A stretch of DNA of 64,000 nt, taken from positions 163,072 to 227,071 of the forward strand of contig NZ_KQ948433.1 of assembly GCF_001514065.1 (NCBI RefSeq), read 5' to 3'. This stretch comes from Streptomyces antibioticus (lineage in GTDB: Bacteria; Actinomycetota; Actinomycetes; Streptomycetales; Streptomycetaceae). The notes beneath the pieces were generated by a model. The model made no database searches, was not told the DNA's origin, and was given only the letters and a program-made list of their open reading frames with translations. Below are positions 16,301 to 28,300 of this stretch, one piece after another; the first letter of the stretch is position 1, and every line of letters begins with the position of its first letter. The position numbers and the translations under genes are program-made.

Positions 16301-19300
16301 GCGTGCCGGCGACCGCACCGGCCTGGCCCAGCAGGAAGAACTGCCGCGAATGCAGGCCGCGCCGCCCGAACACGTACGACTTCTCGGTGGCCAGGGCGAC
16401 TTCGGCCCTGGGTTCGGAGCGTGTGTGCGTCAGGCCGAGCAGGTCCGCCCTGACCGACACCCACGCCTCACGGCCGTGCACCCGGAACGACTCGCCGCGC
16501 AGCTCCCCGCCACGGGTCAGCTCCGGAAGCGCGGACATCAGCCGGTCCTTGGTGAAGCCGCCCATCACCAGCTCGCTACGCCGCTGCCCGGTCCGGGTGA
16601 CCTCCGACCAGGCGCTGCCGAACACCTTCCCGCCCTCGCTGTCCAGCAGCCCCCGCAGGGACTGCACGTCGGGCAGGTCCCGGACGAGCTGCCCGTCGGA
16701 CATGCCGTGCGTCAGCAGCGGCTCCGGCGGCCGGGGCACCTCGATGCGTGCGGATGCCTCGTCCGGCCGCCGGGGCGGCCGCGGGCGTCCGGCGCCGGGT
16801 TCGGGAGCCGTGAAGCGCGCCTGGTCGGCACCGGCGGCCTTGACGGTGTCGGCGGTCGGCAGCACGGCCTGGAAGCCGATCTCGGCCTCGCCGACACCGC
16901 GCACCCGCACCCCGAAGGTCCGCTTGGTCATCGGTGCGAAGCCGAGTGTGCCCTGCCCGATCCGCCGGGCGTCGACCGCGTCCCGGACACGTGTGGTGTG
17001 TTCGGTGAGCGCCCTGCCGAAAGAGGCCTCGACCCCGTCGAGCCGCTGCTTCAACGCGTCGATCTCGGACCGCGGACGGCCGGCGGCCGAGGCGTCGTCG
17101 AACTGCCGCTGCAACTCGTCGACCTGCTCACGCAGCGCCGTGAAACGGAGCTGCTCGTCGAGAGCGTCCTTCGGTACACGGGTGTCGACCCCTCGCCCGA
17201 AGGGCCGCCAGCGGTCGCGAACCTCGAAGTGCAGCCGGGCCACACCGTCGTAGACGCTGCCGGGCATCTTGGTCTTGGTCCCGGCGGCGGTGCGGATGCC
17301 GGAAGCGGAGTCGGTGAGGTGCTCGGACTGGGTGGAATGAGCGAGGGTGCCGCCACCGAAGACCTCGGCGGGTGAGCCGCCGATCGGATCGGAGGTGCCG
17401 ACGACGGTCACATTGGTGCCGTCGGAAGTGATCTGCGGCCCGGTCACTCCGCTCTCCGTACGCCCGCCGCCCGTGCCGTCCACGGTGGCCGAGTTGAACT
17501 CGGTGGCCCTGGTGTCGGCGATGTGGGTCATCTCCTTCACGCTGGCGCGCACGGCCACCTCGCGGCCGTTCACCCGGACCACCCACGGCTGTCCGGCCAT
17601 CATCGACTTCAGCCGCCGATGGAACTCCGACGCGGGGAGCCGCTCCGCGAGCTTGGCCCGTGCCGCCTTCCAGTCGGCGGCGGAGCCGAACAACTTGGGT
17701 CCGTTCGGGTCCAGTTGACGCAGTACGTCCTCCACGAGCCGGGGCGCGCCCGCGTCCCCCCGTACCGGACGGGTGTCGAGCACGACGTCCTCGGCGCCCA
17801 GGCGCTGCGAATCGGAGATGCGGTCGGGGACCCGGCGGTACTGCTCGGGCCGGTGGGCCGCGCCGGTCGTGGGGTCGGTGGGCAGATCACGGACCGGGAA
17901 GGCGAACTGGCCCTCGCTGGTCACCGTGAACCTACGCTCGCCGCCGAGCCCTGGCAGTGCGTGGGAGGTCTTCACCTGGACGGTGTAGGTCACCTCGCCC
18001 TGGAACACGGCCGCCGGTTCGACGGTCTTGTTCTTGGCGACGACCCCGCCGCGGACGTCCCCGCCGTGGCCGGTGACGGCCTCCTTGTGGCGTACATGGC
18101 CGAGCGTGAAGGTGACGTGCGGGGCCTTGAAGCCGGCACGTTCCCACAGGGTGCGCCGTACGTGGGAGTCCTTCTGGACCGACGCGGCGGCGGCGGACTC
18201 GGTGCCCTGTTCGAACTCGAAGTCCTTCTCGACGCGCAGGTAGCCGGTCATCTTGGCGTCGGCCGCGGTGATCCGGATGTCGGCGGTCACCGGCCCGGCG
18301 CGGAAGCTGCCGCCCCAGGTGTCGCCCGCGGTGAGACCGGCGGTCCTGGGCTGGAGGGCGATCGAGTCGAAGTACTGCGCCACCTCGCCCTCGACCTGGC
18401 CCCAGCGCTCGCCGAAGGTATCGGCGAGCTGCCGCCGGAGCTCCTTGACGACGCTGTCGCCGGGCAGTTCGAGGACGGCGTCACCGTTGCCGATCTGCCC
18501 CGAGTCGGACACCCGCAGCGGGGGCCGCACGGCCGAAGCGGCCGCTGCGGCCGCGGGGGACGGCGGCGTGACACTGTCCGGCCGGTGAAAGACCTGGCTG
18601 CCCGCCGACTCGGCTGTCACCTCGTACCGCTGTGTGTGGCTCTTCGGAAGGGCGACGACGCACCGCACGTCGGTCCGGCCGCCATGGGTCGCGCTCTCCC
18701 CGACGCGCCCGACATGCGCGTCGACGCGGACCGTGGCGATGTACACCGCCATCGGCTCGGGGTACTTGGCGCCGGCCACGCTGCTGTGCCCGCCGGACAC
18801 CCCGCCCGCGGTCCGGTACCGGTGAGCGACACCGCCGCCGGGCGCGTGCACGGCGAGGGTGAAGTCGCTGCCGAGCTCGGGCTGCACACCCCCCTGCGCC
18901 AGCTGGCCGTGGCCGAAGGACGCACCCAGCCTGCCGCCGGTCTCGTCCGCGACATCGCTGAGCAGGTTGATCTCCGCGGCATCCAGGGTCCGCACGTACT
19001 CCAGCGACTCCAGCCGGCCGCTCAGGCTGAGCTGTGCGTTGGAGCGCAGTGGCGTGGGCAGCGGGGTGCTGCGGGCGGTGGTGCCCCGGGTGAGCTGGGG
19101 CAGGGTCGCCGCGAGCTGCTCCCTGCTGGCCATGTCGTGCGCGGCCGGGCGTACGTCGGCCCAGTCGGCGCCGAAGTGTTCCCGGCCGGCACCGTCGACG
19201 AGGTCGGTGAGCCGCGGTGACTGCGCCGCGCCGAGGGCGCGTTCCTCGCCGGAGAGGACGTCAAGGACGACCGTGTGGGACGGCAGTCCGTCCCAGACCC

Positions 19301-22300
19301 CGGCCGAGGGCCGCCAGGCGTGGTCGCCCTCCTGAAGCGCCGGAGCCGTCATCCGGCGCGGGCCCTGCGGACGGTCGGCGGCGGAGAAGACCTCCGGTTC
19401 GGCGACCGGACGGGCGTCCGCGGCGTCCACCAGGACCTGGAAACCGATCCGGGCCCGTCCGCCGGGCGGGTTGGCCGCCGTGGGGTGCGGGGCGCTCGTG
19501 GCCGGAGCAGCGTGCGCCGGTGCCGGGGAGGCGCCGAGGGGGTGGGCGCGGTGCACGAAGGAGAGGGTGGCCATTCCGTCGAAGACGGCGCCGGGCACCT
19601 TCATCTTGACCGCGGTACCGGTCCGTACGGACTCCTGCGCGGTCAGCGCGCCGTCGCGGTCGAACTCGCCGTGCCCGACGCCGGTGACCGTGGTCGGCCC
19701 GGCGTGCAGATCGGCGCTCTGCGCCTGCATCGTGGCCCGTACGCCGTGTTCGGAGCTGTGCGTGCGGGTGTAGACCCGGGTGACGTCCGAACCGGTGTTG
19801 AACTCAGTCTTCTCGGTGTTGCGCAGGTGCTTCATCGTCGTCACCTCGGCGGTGACCAGCAGGCTGCCCGCGTCCGGACCGAGGTCGATCTCCAGCGCCT
19901 CGCCCGCCGTCATGCCCTTGAGCCGGTACTGGAGGGAGTCCAGCGAGCCGAGGCGGTCGAGGACCAGCTCCCGGACCGCGGGCCAGCGGTCGCCGAAGAC
20001 CCGCTTGCCGTACGCCTCCAGCGAGTGCGGGTCGGCGCCGCTGCCGAGGAGGGCCTGGTGCAGGCTGCCGGAGACGCGCACGCCCTCCGCGTCGACGAGG
20101 AAGAGGTCGCGGACGGTGTCCGTGCCGCCCAGCGCGAGGGTCTGCTCGACCCGGGCCGGAGGCAGGTAGTGCTGCATGCCGGCCGACGGGCGGACGTCCG
20201 CCTCGGCGACGGCCACGGGCACCTTCGCCGACACCTCGATCCGGCCGGCCGACGCTCCCGGGCGGGCGAGGTGCTTGCCGGAGGGGCCGCTCACGCCGGA
20301 CACGTCGAACTCCAGGCGGACCTCGACGTCGAGCCGCAGAGCCGGCTCCGAGGTCTTCGTACGGCTGAACAGGCGCCCGCTGGAGGTCATGCGGTGCGAT
20401 TCGGTGCGGGACCAGTTCGAGGTCAGATGCCCTGTCAGATCGGTCTGTGGGGCGGCCTTGCCCTTCACGAGCACACCGGCGGTGACGACCGACCGTGTCT
20501 CGCGCTGGAAGCCGTCGCGGACGAGGGACTCGCTGCCGTCCTCGAACTCCAGGCTCTTGAAGGCGCCGTCCGGCTCCGCCTTCGTCACCTCGGCCCGGAC
20601 CTTGATGTCGCCGCTGAACCCGGCCACGTCCACGGTGAGGGTGCGGCTCTCGCCACGCGTCATCGCCGGTAGCGACGGCCATACCTCTCGCCCGAGCTGC
20701 GCCTGAAGATCGGAACGGAGCGCGTCGCGCTGGGCCGGAGTGAGCGCGTCGTCGAAGTGCTCGACAAGGTTCCGGGTGACGGTGGCGGCGGCTTCCCGGG
20801 AGGGCAACATCCGGTCGGCACCGCCGATCTGACCGGAAACGGTCATCCGCGACGGCGCCTGCGGCAGCGGTTGCGGCGATGCGGGAGGTTCCGGAGCCGT
20901 GGTCTCCGCCTTGGGGGCGAGGTCCGGGCCTGCGGCCACGGCCACGGGCTCGGTGCCGCGGACGGGCGCGGACTCCGAGGTGACGGGAACGGACTCCGGG
21001 GTGACGGCGGCGGGCGGTTCCGTGCCATGGGTTGCGGGCGGTTGTGTGTGGGCTGCCGGGAGCGGTTGGGAGGTGGCGGCCGGGAGCGGTTCCGGTGTCG
21101 GGTGGGGCAGTGCCGCCGTCGGTGCGTGGGTGTCCGAGGCGACGGTGACGTGGGGCGGTGCTTCCGGGCGGGCTCCCTGGGGCAGGAGGAGGTGGCCGCC
21201 CTGCTCGGTCAGGAGCAGGCCACCGTTGACGCGCTGGACGAGACCCTTGCTCTCCAGGTCCTTGGAGACCTTGTCGTAGGCGCGCTTGCTGAGGCCGAAG
21301 GTCTTGCCCGGCTCGGTCGGTGCGGTGAGGTCACCGTGCTCGGCCAGGCCTCTGGCCACCGACACGAGATCGGGTGTGGTCCTGTCCCCGAAGAGCGGGG
21401 ACAGCGCGGTGTGCAGACGGGTGCCCTCGGCGTCGGGCGGGGTGGCTCCGGCACTCTGGACGGCGGGGGCCTTGGAACCGGAAGCCTTGGAGGCGGCTGC
21501 CTTCGGGGTGGCGCCCTTGTGGGCCGCCCCCTTCGTTCCTGACGGCTTCGCGGAAGGTCCCTGATCTGGGCTCTGCGCCTTCGTGAGCTTCGCGTCGATG
21601 TGATCGAGGAGCGCCTTGCGCTCGTCGTACAGCTTCGTCGCCAACTCCCGCCGTTCGCCGGTCGCGCCCTCCTGGAACGTCTTCGTCAGGTCGACCGACC
21701 GCTGGGCATGGGCCTTCGCGTCCTTCAAGTGGTCCTTGGCCTTGCCGTCATGGCCGCTCGTTTTGCTGTTGTCGGCCTGGCGCAGCGCGTCCGACGCCAG
21801 GTCGTGCTGCTTGCCGGCGGCGCGCGCGACAGGGTCCATGGTGCCGTCGGGGAGGTAGCGCCCGTCACCGTGCTCGTTGATGACGCGCAGTGGCTGCGGC
21901 ATCCCGTGGTCGGCGAAGGCGTTCATCGGGGTGATGGGCAGCCCGGAGCCGAACTTGGCCTCGGGCCGGAAGAGCTGGGAGACGACCTTGCCAAGCCCCT
22001 CTGCGTCGAGTCCGAGGACGTGGGCCGGGAAGGCGCCCCCGATGCTGTCCACTTCGCGGATGACCGACAGCGCGAGCGCCTCCACCACGTGCCGGCCGTG
22101 GAAGACCTCCTGCTCGAAGGTGACGGTGCGGGTGGCGCCGGCGTTCTGCGGATAGGCGTGCGTCCACTGGGCCCGTTTGCCGATGTCCTTGAAGCCGGTG
22201 TCGTACTGACCGGTCCGGAAGACCTTCGTCCCGGATGCGGGTTCCGTCACCGGGGTCATCTGCTCGTCGAGCAGCAGTTCCTGCATCGTCCGGCGGTCGA

Positions 22301-25300
22301 GGGGATGCAACTGGTCGTGCAGTGACACCCAGCCGCCGTGCTCTTCGAGCACCTTGGCGTCGAAGACCAGCGTGGTCGGTCCGTAGCGGCTGGCCATGGC
22401 TCCGTCCCCGACCTCCATACGGAAGAAGACGAAGTCGTCGTTGCCGAGATTGCTGGTGTTGTTGGCCGAGCTCTTGCCGGAGACGAGGTGTTTCACGTTC
22501 CGGCGGGCCAGGTCACCCTGCGACGACAGCACACCGCTGTTGGCGATGGCGTGGTAGGCCGGTGTGGCGTGCTTGACGCGGTACGGCAGATCCAGCAGGC
22601 GTTGCTTCAGTGCCTGGAAGGCCTCCTGCCGCTCGGGCGGCATCGTCGCGATGAGGGTGTCGATCTCCTGGCGCAGGTTCTCGATGTTCCTCTGCGAGAG
22701 CTTCTCAACGAACGTCTCCTGCTGCGCAATCCCCTCGCGCAGGCTCTTCAGTTCGGCCTGGGAGAGTTCGTGCGCGGGCGTCGGCTGCCGGGACATCAGC
22801 TTGTCGAGGTCGTCGAAGACGGCGTTCCACTGTCCCTCGCTACCGGGCAGCACCGCCCGCCACTGGGTGCCGGTCGGGACGTCGGCGTAGGCCTTGCCGG
22901 TACGGAAGCCGCGGAGCCAACGCGTGGCCCCGGTGCGCAGGCCTTCGGCCGCCTTGTGGGTGTCAAAAGGCTCCGTGAGCCGTATCGCCGCGTCAGGACC
23001 CGCCTTCTTGACCGCGTCGTCCGCCCGGCCGACGAGGTGGCCTGCGGCGAGGGCCAGGGGTCCGTGTGTGTTGCGCAGGGCGTAGACGCCGCCGTGCGAT
23101 GCGGCGTCCGTGACGAAGCCGTCGAGCATCCCGTGAAGCTTGCCGACGGACGCCCGCAACCGGTCCACATGGGCCTGGACATCGGCGGGCGTCGCCTTGC
23201 CGGACCCCGTCGGCTCCCCCGACAGCTCTTTCTCCAGTTGCTCGGCCTGGAGACCGACCTGCTTCGCCTGGTCCTCGATGTCCTTGCCGGTCCACAGGAC
23301 CTGGTCCAGCCGGGGATGCGGACCGTCGAGTCCGGCGCGGGCGCTGATGTCGAGAGCGCGGGCGTGCTGTTGCACCCGCACGGCGTGCTCGACGTCGGCG
23401 GCGCCCGCGAACGTGTCGACGAGACGGCTCAGTTCCTGCTGGGCGTGGGTGCCCGCGCCGAGGACGTCGTCCACCGCCCCGTCCAGGACCCGCCACGCCT
23501 GCGCCGCCTTCGCGGCGGCCGCGTCCAGCTCTGCCTTCCTCGCCTCGAACTTGCTCTGCTGCGCCTGGAAGTACTTCTCCTCCGCCTCGGCTTCCTTCTG
23601 CGCCTTCTGGTACTGCCTGGTCTGTTGCTTGGTCGGCTCGGGAAGCCGGTCGTACTCGGACTTGAGTCCCTCGAACTTCTCCTTGGCCCTCTGCCACTTG
23701 GTCAGCGCACCGTCCCGTGCGACCGTGGCGTCCTCCAGCCGCACCTTCGCCGACGGCACCTGACCGACCGCCTTGGTGTGCTCGGCCAGCAGGTCGTCCA
23801 GGGCGTGCGGCTCGCCCGCGGAGTGCGCCGCCGCCGGCTGATGCCCGCCGGCGACGGCGCGCGGACGGTCTTTCAGGCTCTGGGCGTAATGGGCCGCCAG
23901 GCCGCGGTCGACCTGGCCGGGTGCGAGGCCGAGCCTCACCAGGTCCTGCTTCGCCGCGTCGAGCTGAGTCTGCGCGGCGGACAAGTCCTGGCGCAGCTTC
24001 ACCTCGTGCGCGCTCGGCCCGCTCGATCTCCCGGCATGCGGCTGATCGCCGTGCAGCTGTCCCTCGATGCGGCCCACGTCGTAACGCGCCTGCGTGAGTT
24101 TTCCCCACGCCTCCACCCGCTGGTCGTGCAGCGGATGCCGCGGCCCTCCGAACAACGCGTCGATCCGTGTGGCGTCCTCCTGCCACAGCCGCGCGACATC
24201 GGACGCCGTCAGCCGCTCCACCGATGGCAGCTCGAGATCACGGACGACATGCGACAGCGACTTCAGTTCGAAGCCGACCTGGACCACGAGCAGCTCCACT
24301 CCGGGAACCCGCTGCGGGTCGGGTTCACCGGCCAGATACCGCTGGGCCTTCGCCTCCAGTTCGCGCAGTACGGTGACGCGCCGCACGACGTCCGGCTCGG
24401 GTACGGCCTGGTACTCGTGCAGCAGGTCGTCCAGGAACCGGATGTCCGACCAGGCCCGGACGCCCGTCAGCGTCGCCGTCTGCTGCCGGAACACGTCGGG
24501 ATCCAGCATGTCGGGCCGCCGCACACCCTTCACACTTGCCGACTGCCCGGCCCGCCCGGGCCCCGCATCGGCTCCCCCGTCCTTGGAACCGACCTCGGAC
24601 GCGGTGGGCGTGTCGGGCAGGGTGTGTGCGGCGGAGGCGGTGGGCGCGGCGGACGAATCTGCGGCGGACACTGTGGGTGAGTCGGACGACGTATGCGGGG
24701 CGGGCGCGGTGGGCGTCTGGGGCGTGTTGTGAGCCGCGGCCATGACGGCCCGCTCGGCCCCCTGCCCAGCGGCGATATCGACCTGCACCATCGCAGGTTC
24801 GGGTGCCTTGGGGGCAAGTGCCTCGGTCGGCGCGGGGGCCGGGGGCTCCGACGCCTTCGGCGCGGACGATGTGGCGGGTGGAGTTTCCGGCACCTTGGCC
24901 TCAGAGGGCCGAGGCGGTCCAGAGGCCGCGGGCGCCGAGATCTCGGCCGCCACCCCCTTCGGCTCCATCACCCCCGCTCCGCTGGCCTTCAGATCAGGCA
25001 TTTGCGTGTCGGCGACCACACCGGTGTCCCGTGCCGGCGGCTTGGGCTTGCCGGAGGCCTTCGGACCGCCGGAAGCCGGGACCGACTTGGAGGTCTTGGC
25101 GCCACCGTCCTTCGGTGCCTTCACGCCACCGTCCTTCGGTGCCTTTGCGGCACCGTCCTTCGGACTCGTGCCCTTCGGCTTCGCCGTCTGCCCCGTACCG
25201 TTCTTGGCGCCGTGGAGTTGCTGAACCTCCGTCTTCCAGTTGCCTTGCAGGTGCTCGATGTCCCCGAGAAGCGCTTCCCGCTTCTTGAGAAGGCGCTCGA

Positions 25301-28300
25301 TCAGTTCCAAGCGCTCCGGGCTGTCGAGCTTCCACCCCTTCGTCAGCTCGATGGACTCCTCGATGGACGCCTTCGCTTCCTTCAAATGGGCGTCGATCTT
25401 CACGGTGTTGTTCTCCTGTACACCGTGCTCGGCCGACCGGAACGCGTCCTGCGCCGCATCGGCGTGCTTCCCGGACCACCGCCCGACCGGATCCATCGTC
25501 CCGTCGGGGAAGTAGCGGCCGTCACCGTCAGGGTCATGGACGTGCAACGGTTCCGGTCCGACACCCAGAAGGTTCCGTTCCCCCTGCGCGAGCCCGTCCA
25601 CGGCCTTGGGTGTGATCGGAAGACCCGACCCGAACTTCGCCTCGGGACGGAACAGTTTCGACACGAGACGGCCGAGATCCTCCGTCGACATCTTCAACGC
25701 GAGGTCCGTGTATTCGGACCCCATGGAGATGACCTCGCGCACCACCGACAGCGCGAGCGCGTGGGTCACGTCCTCGCCGTGGAACACCTCGGTCTCAAAG
25801 GTGACGGTCCGCGTCAGGTCTCCGTTCTGTGGATACTTGTACGTCCACTTCGCGTGCGCGCCGATCTTCTCGAAACCCGAGTCGTACTGGGCGCTGCGGA
25901 ACACCTTCGACGTCAGTGCCTCCCCCGACGCCGTCTTCTGCGCCACTTCCAGCTTCTGCATCGCCGGGCGGTCCAACGGGTGCAACTGGTCGTGCAGGGA
26001 GACCCAGCCGCCGTGCTCCTTGAGCACCTTCGCGTCGAAGACCAGCGTTGTCGGGCCGTAGCGGGTCGCCATCGGCGCGTCGCCGACGTCCATCCGGAAG
26101 AACACGAAGTCGTCGTTGCCGAGGCTCGACGTGTTCTTCACCGAGCTCTTGCCGGACGCCAGGAACTTCACGTCCCGGCGCGCCAGGTCGCCCTGCGAGG
26201 ACATCAGACCGCTGTTCGCGATCGCGTGATAGGCGGGCGTCGCGTGCTTGACCCGGTAATCCAGTCCCCTCAGCCTGTCCAGCAGTCCACGGAGGTCCTG
26301 GGCCCGGTCGGGATGCTGTTTGATCAGCTTCTCGACCTCTGCGTCCAGGGTCGTCAGGTTCTTCTTCGAAAGGTCGCGGACGAACTTCTGCTGCTGCTCG
26401 GGAGTCAGTTTGTCCAGGCTGCCGTACGCCTTCTTCCAGTCCGCGTCGTGACCCGGCAGCACGGTCTCCCACTGCGTCCCCTTCGGGACGTCCTCGTAGG
26501 CCTTGTCCGAGCGGAACCTGCGCACGACCTGGCCCAGCTCATGGAAATCGGCAAGGGCCTTCTCCGTGCTGAACACACCGTCGATGCGCACCACGTCACC
26601 GGGCGTCGCGTTCTCGAGCGCGTGACTGACGCGTTGGGCGAGCTTGCCCGCCGTGAACGACAGGGGCCCGTGCTCGGCGCGCAGCCCGTAGACACCGCCC
26701 ACAGGGGCGGCGTCCTTGATGAAACCCTTCTCCAGCATCGAGCCGAGGTTGTCCGCCGCCTTACCCAGACCCTGTGCGGCGTCCTTGAGCTGCGTGGTCA
26801 CCTTCACCTCGACGAAGTCCGTGTGGCCCGACTTCGTCACCGGCCCCAGGAGCTGCTCCAGGTCCTTGGCCTGTGTGAGCACCTGTTCGGCGTGCTCCTT
26901 CACCTCCTGGCCGGTCAGTGCGATCTGGTCCCAGCGGACCGGGCGGCCCGCGGCCAGGTCGGCCCGGGTCAGACCACTGAGGTCGTCCGCGTGCGTCCGC
27001 AGCACACCGGCGAGGTCGAGGTGTCCCTCCGCCGCGAACTTCTCGACGTACCGCTGCACATCCCGCTGGGCGAAGTCACGGGCGGCGACATGGAGGTCCA
27101 CACCGGCAGCCAGATCGTCCTGGGCCTTCCTCAGCGCGTCCTGGGCCTTCTTCAGTTCGGCCAGTGCGGCGTCTAGACCCGGCTTGGCCTTGTCCACATC
27201 GGTCTGGGCCTTGTCGAGGTCCTTCTTCGCCTTCTGCACACCGCGCTCGTTGGTGCCCTCCGGCAGCTGGTCGAACTTGTCCTGCTGAAGCTTGAGCTTG
27301 GCGAGCTTGGCGTCGTAGGAGGTCTGGGCCTGGGCCGCTGCCGACTCGGCTTTCGGCATGGCCTTCACGGCTGCCTGCTGCTGCGTCATCAGGCCGTCGA
27401 GCTTCGGCAGCTCCGCCGCCGTGTGCGACGACGACGCCGTGTGCTGGACACCGGCGCCGTCCAGACGCGGACGCTCCTTGAGGCTCTGGCTGTGCAGGTC
27501 CCACAACTGCCGGTCCATGTGCGCGCTGTCGACACCCAGATCATCGAGTTGGCGTCGCAGGTCGTCGAGGTTCGACTGCGCGGCGGACAGCTCCTGCCGG
27601 AGCTTCAGCTCGTGCGCGCTCGGCCCGCTCGATCCCCCGGCGCGCGGCTGGTCGACGCGCACCTGTCCTTCAAGCCGGCCCACGTCGTAACGCGCCTGGG
27701 TGAACTCGCGCCACAACTGGCGGCGGTCGCCGCTCAGCGGGTCGTGCGGACCGCCGAACAGGGCGTCGACGCGCTCGCCGTCCAGCCCCCAGAACCGTTC
27801 GATCTCGCCGGGCGAGAACGGCAGGGACTTCCCCGGCACGATGGGAGCGGCGCCGACACCGGTCTTCGCGCCGAGGCCCGCACCGTTCTCCGCGGCCTCG
27901 CCGGCGGTCCCGGTCCCGTGCCCGGAGGGCACGTCGGCCATCCGGCTCGGGCGCGGTCCGGGTATGCCCAGTGCGTCGAGGTGAGCCTCGATGCTCTCGA
28001 CGTCCATACCGAGCCGGACCAGTTTGCCCTGGGCAATGTCCGAGGCGCCTTCGGCGTGCTGGAGGTCGAGCTTGGCGGCGGCCTGGTCGACGTTCTCCGA
28101 GGGCTGTCCGATCTTGCCGCCGGTCTCGTCGAGTTGGCGTTTGGCATCGGCGACGGCGGCGCTCGCCAGCTCGTACTCGTTCCAGGCGACCAGCCGCTCC
28201 TGGCCGGTCTTGCCCGTGGCGCCGCCGGTCACGGCCTCGAACTTGCTCAACGGGGCCGGCCTGCCACCGCCGGCGGTTGCGCCCTGTTTCGGGACGGGGG

